Below, one piece after another: positions 24,892 through 38,648 of a stretch of DNA of 64,000 bases. Under the pieces are notes generated by a model, which saw only the letters and a list, made by a program, of their open reading frames with translations, did not search any database and was not told where the DNA came from. How positions within the stretch are numbered: the first letter of the stretch is position 1; every line of letters starts with the position of its first letter. Location of the stretch: positions 2,321,027 to 2,385,026 of the forward strand of contig JAGMWU010000028.1 in the NCBI GenBank assembly GCA_018697195.1. Direction: 5' to 3'. The DNA is from Certhia americana (taxonomy: Eukaryota; Chordata; Aves; Passeriformes; Certhiidae). Both the position numbers and the translations under genes were made by a program.

Positions 24892-26768
24892 CAGGCAGGT
24901 GTGGGGACAGTCCCTGAGTGGGGACAGGATGGGAGCTCCTCCCCAGGGAACACCACTGAAGCCTTCCTGCTCCCCAATTACTGAGCCAGCCTTTAGCTGG
25001 GACCCACCTGGGGGATTTGCTTTGACAGACATCAGGAAGTTTGGGAGGGATTAGGGATCTCTCCACGTAGGAACGGGTGCAATAGGATTACGTGGGACTC
25101 TTCATTCAGGCACGGAGCTCTGGCAGGGCCATAAATAGCACCAGGACCTTAAGCTGGTGCTTCCCCTCCAAGGCAAGCAGGTGCATTCACCCGGGCAGGG
25201 AGGAGGTTTCTGCAAAGCTCCAGGTGCCCCAGAGGATAAGCAGGACCCGTGGGGCAGCCGAGCCCCAGGGCAGGAGCAGAGCCAGAGCCCAGCACACCTG
25301 GGCTTGGTACCTGCCCGGCACTGGAGGGACAGCCAAGGCTCCAGCACCCAGCCAGGCTTGCTCACCTTGAAGGCATCTGCATGACTTAGCAATCAGGTTG
25401 CCAAGGCAGCTCCAGCCTCCCATCCACACCCCAAATACATGACTTTAGTGCTGGGTGGGTGCAGAGGCATCAGCACGGTCGTGTGTGTACTTGTCCCTTC
25501 CAAAGTGAAAATGGCCAGGAGCTACCAGCAAACATGTGTGTGAAAACAGCAGTTTCTGAGCAATCTAAGTCCAGAGCAGGAGTGCACAAACCTCACTGGA
25601 ATGGCTGTGGTGGTTTAAAATCTGCTTTTCAGGAGTCAAAATCCCATTATTTTTTCCCCTGGGGAAAAATGGACTGAGGTTTCCTTGTGGTAGCAGCTGC
25701 TGAGATAACCCCTGCGTGCTGAGGTCCAGCCTTTCAGGCATTTGGCATCTGCCTGGGAGAAATGACTTTAAAAAAAAGAGGTGGTGAGCCTGGAGGGATC
25801 TGGTGATTCCCCTCAAAGTCTTCAAGGAGATTTCTAAACAATTTGCAGGCATTCCCCTTCTAATAGACTTAGGAGCCAGGGAACAGAAATAGCACCAAGT
25901 ACGTCACGGAAAGTAGGAAACCTCTTTACAAGGTTAAAAATAAGCAAACAGCAGAGCATCTATTTAGGACAGACAGTAGAGTGGCTAATTGCTGAGGGAA
26001 GAGCCAGTTTCCATTCGCACAGAGGTGTCGTCAATGAAAACACGGTGACTGAGTCATGCTTAGGTAACAGCAGCAGAAATATCTCTGCAGTCAAGCGCAG
26101 CCCTGCAGCAGCCCAGGGTCACAGGTCACCCCCTGTGTGTCCTGGGACTCGTGTCCACCCCCCTCCTCTGCAAAGGGGGCTTGCAAATGCTCAGGCCTAA
26201 TGGGCTCTTTCCCTGCTCCTCGTGCCCTGGCAGGGCCTTCACATTTCTGGGGAGAAAACCCACCTGGAGATTGGCTGAGAGCACTTCCCAGAGCAGGAGG
26301 AGGCTCAGGGAGCTCTGGGGTCCCTGAAGAGGAACCCAGAGGTGCTGAGCTGATGCTCCAAAGGACAGTGTCAGGTCCTGCCATCACTGCTACATCCCCT
26401 TGGGTCACATTGTGTTGAACCCTTTTCAAGGCAGGTTTGCCATGGCTGTGGTTGGTGACAGCTTTACCAGGACTCTGTGTGGCTGGCATTTATCACTGCT
26501 GTAACTGAGAGCCAAGAGAGAATCAAGTCCTTTGTGTCTCACCGTTTGTACTGTCTCAGCATTTGTTTAAAGTCACTTCCATATTTCCAGAGCATCATTT
26601 CAGTTTAAATTCCCTTTCTCTTTAAGCAGCACCATGTCAGATTTTTGGCTAAGGATGTGTAAACCCCTGCCTCCTCAGCACCTACTGCCCTGACTGCCCT
26701 TGCAGGAGCTCTCCTGGTGGGGATGGTGAGTGGTGGGGGCAAATGTGTCTGGATCTTTTGCTCCACAG

Positions 26769-27134
26769 GCTTCTGCTGAAACACCAGGAGCCCCTGGCAA
26801 AGACCACAGGAGAGCCAAGGGAATGGAGAAGGCCAAAGCAGTGCCAGAGGTCACCAACCCACCTCCCAGGTCGAGGAACCGGCCGCCTCCAGCTCCTCCC
26901 TTGGGCTCTCGCTTCATCCCGGTGGTTGTCCACCCTGGGGGCCGTCCCCTCAGCTCCCTGCAGTTCGTGTTCTACCGCCCCGAGGTTTCCAACTCGCTGG
27001 CCCCGTTCAGCACCCTGCAGAAACCATCCTGTGGCTTCCGCTTCCAGGAGGGCACCAACCACTGCCGGCAGCGCATGGACGTGTCCAGCTCAGACCCCAT
27101 GAGGTGGAGATCCTGCCATGCCTCAAAACCATAG
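26769..27134 (+). CDS. GUCA1ANB: GUCA1ANB-like small protein gene (last exon)
   Basis: A good acceptor (tttgctccacag) ends at 26768. From it, one frame runs to TAG at 27132-27134, followed by poly(A) signals. The first in-frame ATG is at 26823, giving 103 residues; upstream exons could add more. The protein is basic and proline-rich at the start (PPPRSRNRPPPAPPLGSRF), with a central block FIPVVVHPGGRPLSSLQF followed by YRPEVSNSLAPFSTLQKP. I see no signal peptide, membrane segment or catalytic motif. The human gene GUCA1ANB lies immediately upstream of GUCA1A on the same strand, matching this location; that and the protein-like composition are the basis for the name. No function is known to me. 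The alternative is an unrelated lineage-specific exon. Confidence 0.6.
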   Translation, partial: ASAETPGAPGKDHRRAKGMEKAKAVPEVTNPPPRSRNRPPPAPPLGSRFIPVVVHPGGRPLSSLQFVFYRPEVSNSLAPFSTLQKPSCGFRFQEGTNHCRQRMDVSSSDPMRWRSCHASKP

Positions 27135-27142
27135 CTGAGAGC

Positions 27143-27210
27143 AGCCAAGCACAGGCAATAAAGCCTTATTTGAGGCAATGAAGCCTTATTTCAGGCAATA
27201 AAGCCCTGAA
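27143..27210 (+). terminator. Triplicated poly(A)-signal unit
   Basis: Three tandem 20-bp units of the form CAGGCAATAAAGCCTTATTT end the GUCA1ANB-like transcript. Units one and three carry AATAAA (27157-27162 and 27197-27202); the middle one has AATGAA. Confidence 0.8.
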
Positions 27211-28400
27211 GCAGCAGCTGTGTGTCCTCAGTGTCCCATGTTGTGTGAGCTGCGGCCAGCACGGGGCCGAGGGATGGGTGGGGAGGCTCTGCCACTGCTC
27301 CCCAGGGAAATATGCAGAGTGGAGTTTGCTCTGAAACCCTGTCCAGCCTGTCCTGTCATTTGCTGCCCGCTGCAGTGGGTGTCACAGCACAGGGCACTGG
27401 GCGAGCGGCCACCCAGCCCAGCCCAGTCCAGCCCAGCCCAGCCCAGCCCAGCCCAGCCCAGCCCAGCCTAGCCCAGCCCAGCCCACCTGGCTCTGCCCAG
27501 GCTGGGTTGGGGCTCAGGGCATCGCTGAAGGTCCACCTTGCACAACAGGGGCCTGGTGGCAAAGACAGAATTAGCACATCCAATTAGTGTTCCTCAGCTT
27601 AATTCCTTTTCCGTAAGTGTTTTATGATTGTGTAATGCTGCTTTTTTTAGCAGAGTTATTCCTAATTTACTGTGGTGAAAAAGCAATGCTGGGCTCTATT
27701 ACCTGTTAGATAACTGCAGTTGTTGGATATAAACTGTGTGTTATGGATAAACCCTGGAGTCACATCCCTCCACTTCTAGTTGAGGGTCTGGCCCGTGCTG
27801 CATTCTGAGGATATTTTACTCCTGAGTACTTCTCAGAATGCTGGGTATCAAAGTGGAAACAACATTGGATCTGGTGGTATTTACATGGAGAAGTTTTCAT
27901 GGCAATCCAGCATCAGTGAAAATGGAAGCTGCATTTAACTCCCCTGGGGTGAGCTGAGTTTGTAAGGCAGCAGCCAGGACACACTGCTGGGGTGAGCAGA
28001 GTGTGGGACAATTTTGAGGGAAACCCACTCAATTAACAGGACCGGGACTGGACATGGGACCTCTGGAGCTGGGGGAGAAGGCCCTTCCCCTTCCTGCTGT
28101 CTGCAATTAAAACACTTAAACCTTTGCCATTCAAAGCAATTATGTTTCTATATTTGTCTCCTCACACCACATTTACCCTCCTGGTGTGTATCTTCCAGGA
28201 GCTGAAGTGGCACTTCCCCCTCCCTGAATTCCAAACTCTAGAGCCCCTCTGGAGTCCTCTGGCAGAGTGAGGTGAAGGGAAAGCAAAAACCAGTAACAGC
28301 ACAGAGCACTCCAAGTGGTTTTCTCTCATTTTTCTTACTCTGGTTCTGGTGCAAAAGTTATTGCTCATGTGACACCAGCCCCCCTCCCAAACGTTAAATG
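27203..28400. other. Intergenic interval before GUCA1A
   Basis: It contains the CAGCC array and otherwise no recognisable gene, RNA or transposon. A GUCA1A 5' UTR exon could begin near its right end. Confidence 0.5.
27414..27486 (+). repeat. (CAGCC)n pentamer array
   Basis: About 14 pentamers of CAGCC/CCAGC with two single-base interruptions. The minus strand is a run of GGGCT units, so GGG triplets recur every five bases, fitting a G-quadruplex pattern. Confidence 0.93.
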
Positions 28401-28403
28401 AAG

Positions 28404-28451
28404 TGGATTAAGAGATTAGCTCATCCCAGAGAAAATTCCACCCTCCTAATC
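28404..28451 (+). promoter_or_regulatory. GUCA1A: CRX/OTX-type site cluster upstream of GUCA1A
   Basis: Three TAATC-core sites occur within 48 bases: GGATTA at 28404-28409 (exact inverse of the CRX consensus TAATCC), GATTAG at 28413-28418, and CTAATC at 28446-28451. They lie about 390-435 bases upstream of the GUCA1A start codon. CRX is the main photoreceptor homeodomain activator, so a cone/rod promoter is the natural reading, but it is inferred from motifs. Confidence 0.55.
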
Positions 28452-28838
28452 TCCTGCTGGGCCTGTAAGCTGCAAGTCTTCCCCATTTTACCTCTTTTCT
28501 ATTTTAACCCTGAACTCTTAATGCCTGGCAGGAGCCCACCACCCCCCCCATCCCCTCCGAGCCTCATTGGCTGGGGAGGGATTTGCTGGGTACTTAAATG
28601 TCACCTTCCCATCCAAAGAGGGTTTTGTGCTTTTGGGTTTCCCCAGGAAGACGAGTGTCCTGTGTCCATCACCACTGGAATCTGTACAGCACCAGGCGCT
28701 GCAGCTTTTCCTGATGACCTCTGCGGTGCTGGGGACAGCCAGACTTTGAGGGCAAGAAGCAGAACTGAGATTTTTTTTTTCCTTTATTTCACAAACTCTC
28801 CGTTTTCGGCTGCAAAGGGACCAGCCCTTGGTGTGGAG

Positions 28839-32635
<3,797 letters not shown>

Positions 32636-33836
32636 CTCCCGGGATGATTTCCCGTGGCCTCCCCCTGGCACTGTCACCTCGGCCCGGCTGTGGGGCTGCA
32701 GGTCCCACTGGAAGACACTGCAATGTCTGGGGGTGCCGGGCAGCAACAGGAGAGGCCTCTGCAGGGAAGGGGTGCAGAGCTAGGCTCATCCCACACGGAC
32801 CCAGCATGGCCCCGGGGCCTCTGGATGCTCCTGCTGAGCTCAGAGAGAGGACAGCCGGTGCTGCCCGGGCAGGGGAGCAGCACGGGGCTGTGCAGGTCAA
32901 GAACACACCGAGAACACCCCAGAATTCCCACTGAGGCCGTGGCCAAGGTCCCCTCAGCGGGGTCCAGCCAGGAGCTGCCCAGGACTTGGCCCTGGGGAGA
33001 GGGGTCCTGGAAAAGCAGATCTAAATCTTCTCCTTCCATTTGTATTTTCAGAGCAAGCGATCACCGGTTCAGGTCACTCCTTCCTTGATTCCTTATTATT
33101 TGGTCAGCAGTGATTAGTGATAATGTGAGTTAAGACATTCATGAGCTAGAAAAAGGGGAGGGGTGAATGCAGTGGCTTTTCTTTGTTTAAAAGCATTAAA
33201 AACATCGAATGGTGCCTTTTTTAACAACCCCCTGGACTGTAAGGAAATGTTTCTCCCTGAAGCATCTGGAAGGAAGGAAGTGCTTCCAGATAAGCAGAAT
33301 CAGCAATGCTGAGAGGGAGAAGCATTGCAAGACAATTCCTGCATGTTTTACCACCTGGAGAAGGAGCACCAGGAGGTTTTGACCCCCATGTCTGTGTGGG
33401 TTTTGGAAGGGGGAGCTGCTACAGAGAGGTGAGACTCAGCTCAGAGAGCCCGCAGGTACCTGAGGATTCCTGACAGGCCCAGCACCTCCAGGTGGGATCA
33501 GGGCAGTGCCCCAGGGGGGTTCAACCCCAACTCCCCTTCCTGGAGCCCCTGGGCAGAGGGCCCTGTGCCCCAGGACCCCAACGCACAAGGGCAGCTGTGG
33601 GAGCCTCACCCCAAACATCCCTCCTCAGGGAGGTTCCTCACCCCTGGGAGCAGGCCCAGGCATGGTGAAGCAACACAGGACATCAGGAAGGATTTTGTGC
33701 CCAGCTGAGAGTTTTGTTATTTAGCACTGGGTGTTTGCAATTCATAAGCAGCTTCCTGACCACTTCTCCTGTGCATCTTTTTCATTTGACAGAGTTTTAC
33801 CTGGAAGCTTTTGCACTTCCAGTCCTACAGTGAACT

Positions 33837-33842
33837 AATAAA
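33837..33842 (+). terminator. GUCA1A: Likely GUCA1A poly(A) signal
   Basis: AATAAA followed by a T-rich stretch, 1.2 kb after the stop codon. It is the first canonical signal I see downstream of GUCA1A, implying a 3' UTR of about 1.2 kb. Confidence 0.65.
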
Positions 33843-34478
33843 GATGTTTTACAATATTATTTCAGGTCATGCTTCCTCTCTCTTCCAATCAGTCTTTCTG
33901 TTTCCAGCAGGACAGATCTAGTGGCTCACACAAGTACAGAAAGAGCTGCCCTGGGTTTGTTCTCGGGCTCACAAACCCAAAAACAGCTCCCTGGACAGGA
34001 GCCCTTGATGAGACAACTTGTCCACCCACAGCACTGCAAGAGGGAGCAGCTGCAATCCCTCATTACAGCTGAGCTGTTTACTCAGAGTGTAACTCTCCTT
34101 CTTGCAGCAAACACAACCCCCCACAGATGACCAGCACACACTCAGAGCCCTTTGGCTCTGCCCCAGCACGGGCAGGGAGCTGAGCTCAGTGTGGCCTTTC
34201 CGAGCAGCCTCACCAAGCACAGACACCGTCAGTCCCACCAGGGCTCCCCTCAGCCTCTCCTCTGCACCCAAGGAGCAGCAAGAAGCAGCTCTGACCAGTC
34301 TGATTTCTATTTATAATGACAAAGTTATTCTAAAAGTCCTGCCCCTGTCCCCACCCCTGCCCCATTCTGTTTTTTGGGATCCCTCTGTCCCCATCCCTGT
34401 CCCCATCCCTGTTTTTGGGATCCCTCTGTTTGGATGTGGATACTTTGGTTTAGGTTTGTGTTTTTTTGTTATTCTCTG

Positions 34479-35276
34479 NNNNNNNNNNNNNNNNNNNNNN
34501 NNNNNNNNNNNNNNNNNNNNNNNNNNNNNNNNNNNNNNNNNNNNNNNNNNNNNNNNNNNNNNNNNNNNNNNNNNNNNNNNNNNNNNNNNNNNNNNNNNNN
34601 NNNNNNNNNNNNNNNNNNNNNNNNNNNNNNNNNNNNNNNNNNNNNNNNNNNNNNNNNNNNNNNNNNNNNNNNNNNNNNNNNNNNNNNNNNNNNNNNNNNN
34701 NNNNNNNNNNNNNNNNNNNNNNNNNNNNNNNNNNNNNNNNNNNNNNNNNNNNNNNNNNNNNNNNNNNNNNNNNNNNNNNNNNNNNNNNNNNNNNNNNNNN
34801 NNNNNNNNNNNNNNNNNNNNNNNNNNNNNNNNNNNNNNNNNNNNNNNNNNNNNNNNNNNNNNNNNNNNNNNNNNNNNNNNNNNNNNNNNNNNNNNNNNNN
34901 NNNNNNNNNNNNNNNNNNNNNNNNNNNNNNNNNNNNNNNNNNNNNNNNNNNNNNNNNNNNNNNNNNNNNNNNNNNNNNNNNNNNNNNNNNNNNNNNNNNN
35001 NNNNNNNNNNNNNNNNNNNNNNNNNNNNNNNNNNNNNNNNNNNNNNNNNNNNNNNNNNNNNNNNNNNNNNNNNNNNNNNNNNNNNNNNNNNNNNNNNNNN
35101 NNNNNNNNNNNNNNNNNNNNNNNNNNNNNNNNNNNNNNNNNNNNNNNNNNNNNNNNNNNNNNNNNNNNNNNNNNNNNNNNNNNNNNNNNNNNNNNNNNNN
35201 NNNNNNNNNNNNNNNNNNNNNNNNNNNNNNNNNNNNNNNNNNNNNNNNNNNNNNNNNNNNNNNNNNNNNNNNNNNN
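34479..35276. other. Assembly gap (798 N)
   Basis: A run of N flanked on the left by a short 'CCCCATCCCTGT' repeat and on the right by a pure purine tract. Repetitive flanks suggest the gap is an unresolved simple repeat; its true length is unknown. Confidence 0.99.
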
Positions 35277-35320
35277 TGATGCCCTTGAGACACTTTCTAA
35301 GCTTCTGAGGTGCATTTAAC

Positions 35321-35505
35321 TTTGAAAGAAAGAAAGAAGAGAAAGGGAAGGAGAAGGAAGGAAAGGAAAAGGAAGGACAGCAAGGGAAGGAAGAAAAGGA
35401 AAGAAAGGAAGGAGTGGCAGGAAGGAAAGAAAGGAGGGAAATAAAAAAAGGAAAATAACGGAGGAAAGGGAGGAAAAGAAGGAAAGGGAGGAAGGAAAGG
35501 AATTT
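35321..35505 (+). repeat. Polypurine (GGAA)-rich tract
   Basis: Nearly 185 bases are almost exclusively A and G, in AAGG/GAAAG units, with only a handful of pyrimidines. Such tracts can form triplex (H-DNA) and are hard to sequence, which fits the adjacent gap. It is not coding. Confidence 0.93.
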
Positions 35506-36653
35506 TGCCATGGCACAGCTGAGCAAATGTGCTGTAAGAAAACCACAGGCATTCCCTGCAGTGACCAGCACGGGGCTGAGGAGGTCACTCTGGCTTTCCA
35601 CAGGACATTTTCGAAGGAACCTGTCCACAGGTGCCTTGGGAATGACCTGGACACAAACCTTACCCCTGGGGGAGCCGCCCCTGCCCGAAGCTCAGCCACA
35701 CACAGAGCAGGGCTGAGCACAGAGCTGCGTGCAGGGATCCCCTCCCTGGGAAAGCGCTTTCTCCAGGGGTGCATCTCCCGGAGGATTTTAGGAAGTGATG
35801 CCTCCTTGGCTCCTGTTCCCTTTTCCCTTCAACAACAGCCTCACCTCCAGCTTTCCAACCTGAAAATTCCACCTTGGGTCCTGCCCAGCTGCAGAGGCAT
35901 CAAACACAGATGGTAGCCCAGAAAAGTCACGTGGCGTTTGCCTTTTCCTTTTTCTGCTCATCCTGGTTCCCAATTTAGAGCAGAAAGAAATCGGATCAGT
36001 CAAATCGCATTCGAGCTGGGCCCTAAGTCTGGAAAACGGATTATGCAAAGTGCCTGACATCACCAGCCTGATGTGAATGTTGAATGGAGTTTGGGAGGAG
36101 ATCAGGGTGTTTATATACCCAGGGCTTTAAAATAGCACTCAGGTCAAAGCACCTTGCCGTTTCTTGACCAAAGATTACACAATTGATAAGAGGAACAATT
36201 TTCCATTGGGTTCTGCCAGCTCTGACACAAACACATCCCTGCACCTGCATCCCACAGAATGAACCATCCAGCTCCTGAGCCCTCAGGGGTCTGTCCCAGT
36301 CCTGGCAGGGTTAAAATAGGAGCTCCTGATTGCAGCACTCAGCTCACTTTATTTTTAAGCACTTGTTTCAAGTTCCATTGAGAAACATTGTTTTTTAAAT
36401 TATACTCTCACCGTTTTTGCTGTCATCACATGGAAGTCAAACAGAAGAGGCTCCTTCCCTACTCTGCCTCTACAACAGCATCGTCATCTCTGCCTTATCT
36501 CTGTTTTACCCAGCTGTTCCTCCAGTTCCTCCCCTAAATTCAATATATCACACTCACAGGCTACAGTTTCAGTCAGATACTCAGGTGCTTACACAGGTCT
36601 TCACCTAATTAACAAATAAATACTACGAAACAAAGGTTTTTAATAAATATTTC

Positions 36654-36659
36654 TTTATT
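36654..36659 (-). terminator. GUCA1B: Likely GUCA1B poly(A) signal
   Basis: On the minus strand AATAAA lies about 2.0 kb after the GUCA1B stop codon, followed by an AT-rich stretch. A second AATAAA lies further on at 36353-36348. Which is used cannot be decided from sequence. Confidence 0.55.
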
Positions 36660-37629
36660 CAATTCGTGTTTTACAAAATTTCCACCAACGTCTGTACAAG
36701 TGCTCACCAGGGGAGGGCTGCTGGCCTGGGGGTCCCCAAACAGCCCCTGTGGAGCCTGGGCTGACCAGGTGAGCAGAATTGAAGAATTTGAAGCATTTCA
36801 GTGAGCCAGCAAAATGCAAGTCTAGGAACTAAACAGCCTCTCTAAAACTGTGCAAGGAGCAAGGTGTGTTACCTTGGCTGAGATGCTGAAATGCAAGGAA
36901 TTCTTAGATTTTTGTATCCTTCATTGAAAACATTTTTTCACAAGCTGGAAAATCAATAAAAGTGAATGTTTTCATCCAGGCTCTCAGGTGAGAAGTCAGA
37001 TTTTTATTTTTTTTTTTCAGATTTTGGGCTGATAAACTATTGACTAGAGAGGGCTTTGACCAGCTGCCTCAGAGCAGCAGAAAGCACAAGTCTAATCAGC
37101 TCTGATAAGTCAGCACACCACAAACTGCTCAGTATTTACAGAGAACTCATAGAAAGGCTATTTCAAAGTGGAAATGTGCACGATCTGAACTCTAGCACTG
37201 ATTGTGCCTAATCCTGAACACTTCCCCATGGAATTTAAACACTGGGTAAACTGACAAGACCACAAACCAGCCAACTAATCAGCTAATGACAGCTACTACA
37301 GTCCTAATTAAAGGCCACAAAAAAAGGGGTTGTAAATCTTTTCATTGAAATGACCTGGCCCATTGATCCCATGGGAAAATTAAAATGGAACAGACAAACT
37401 CATGTTATTTTCCTGTTTGTTTTTTTCTCTTGTAAATGAAGCAGTAAATCAAATAAAGGTGAACCAAAATATTGATTCAACCCAAATTCTTTTCCCACAT
37501 ACATCTATGTAGAAACATGGGTTAGAACAGCAGAGCTCAGTCTGCAACTTTTGTAAATTTTAGATCTGTAATCTGGGGCTAAATTAAGTCCAGTGTAAAA
37601 CCACTGTACTGTAATTTTTGTCACTTTTT

Positions 37630-37765
37630 CCACTTCTCAAGGCCAGTTTGGACAGGGCTTGGAGCAACCTCATGTGGCGTCCCTGCCCAGGGCAGGGGGG
37701 TTGGAAATGGAAGAGTTTTAAGGTTTCTCCCAACCCACACCATCCATGATTTATGATTCTGTGGT
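37630..37765 (+). mobile_element. CR1 3'-end fragment in the GUCA1B 3' UTR/flank
   Basis: Sense CR1 end: 'GGACAGGGCTTGGAGCAACC', then 'gttttaaggtttctcccaacccacacc' and TTATGATTCTGTGG. If the distal poly(A) site is used, it is part of the GUCA1B 3' UTR in antisense orientation. Confidence 0.88.
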
Positions 37766-38648
37766 CAATGGAGCAGCACAAATCCTCTCATTGCAGAGAT
37801 TCTGCCAAGCATAACTCTGTTCTTCCCTCACATCTGCTCCCACACTAAACTTTTCCCAGCGCAGTGAAAATCCTGGAGCTCCCTGAGCTCATCCACTCTT
37901 CCCAGAGCAGGAAAAGCTGTTGCAGTGATGGTTCCTAAGAACCAAAGGGGCTCAAAGGGAGCTGTGTCACACCTGTGCCATGCTGTCCTCTGTGGGGCTG
38001 TGAAATGTCAGCGTTTGGAGTCAGCATCTCTCAGCCCCTCAGGCCTCTGAGCAGGCAGGAGCAGGCTCTTGGAGGGAGAGGAAGGAGCTGCTGCTCCTCC
38101 TGCCCAGCCCTCCTGTGGTTCCTTCAGCTCTGTGTGCTGTCCTGGCCACTGCTCAGATCGGGTTTAGTGGTTGCAGGTTGGTCTGCAAGGATCTGACACG
38201 AGCAGAAGTAAAGGCTACAAAACACACAGAGAAACCCCCTGAGTGTCCAACACCTGCCAGAGCACCTGTGCTGATCTGAGGTGCTGTGGCTGCATGAAGG
38301 AGCAATGCCAGCACCACTGGCTGCAATCCTTACCTCCCGGCCCCATCTGTCACCAGCCCCAAACCCTGCTCAGGAAGCCACAAAAAGTTTGTTCCTTGGG
38401 GTGTAACCAAAAAGCAGAGCTGGCAAACAGAGGATTGTGTACACAGCAAGACTTATTCATGGGCCAGAAATAGTCCCTGGGTACCGGCAGTGCCCAGCAC
38501 GTGGATTTTACAGAGAGAGACGGCTCCTTAAACCACTCCAGTTTTCATCTGGATGCTGAGATGGAAGGAAAAGTCACTACCAGGCTAGAGGAAGGGTCAC
38601 ACTTGGGCGTCAGCATCACCATCTCAGCTGTGTCAAAGCCGAATTTTC

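Larger units (their letters stand above)
20300..26768. other. Intergenic interval between C6orf132 and the GUCA1ANB-like gene
   Basis: No coding exon is supported. The stretch holds the five-copy 22-bp array (20916), a long CR1-tail-like minisatellite (21790-22325), a CR1 relic (22745-22850), a 12-bp triplication (24852) and a cluster of CRE/AP-1-like sites (25910-26056). The rest, including 22850-24800, shows nothing I recognise. Undetected 5' exons of the GUCA1ANB-like gene could lie here. Confidence 0.5.
33860..36640. other. Convergent interval between GUCA1A and GUCA1B
   Basis: No coding exon is supported. The stretch holds the 798-base assembly gap, a duplicated 'ccccatccctgt' block at 34386-34410, and a long purine tract. 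The sequence at 35510-36640 shows nothing I recognise. Confidence 0.5.

Noticed and set aside
34102..35628. Long frames across 34102-35628
   Set aside because: They are mostly undetermined bases in the assembly gap.
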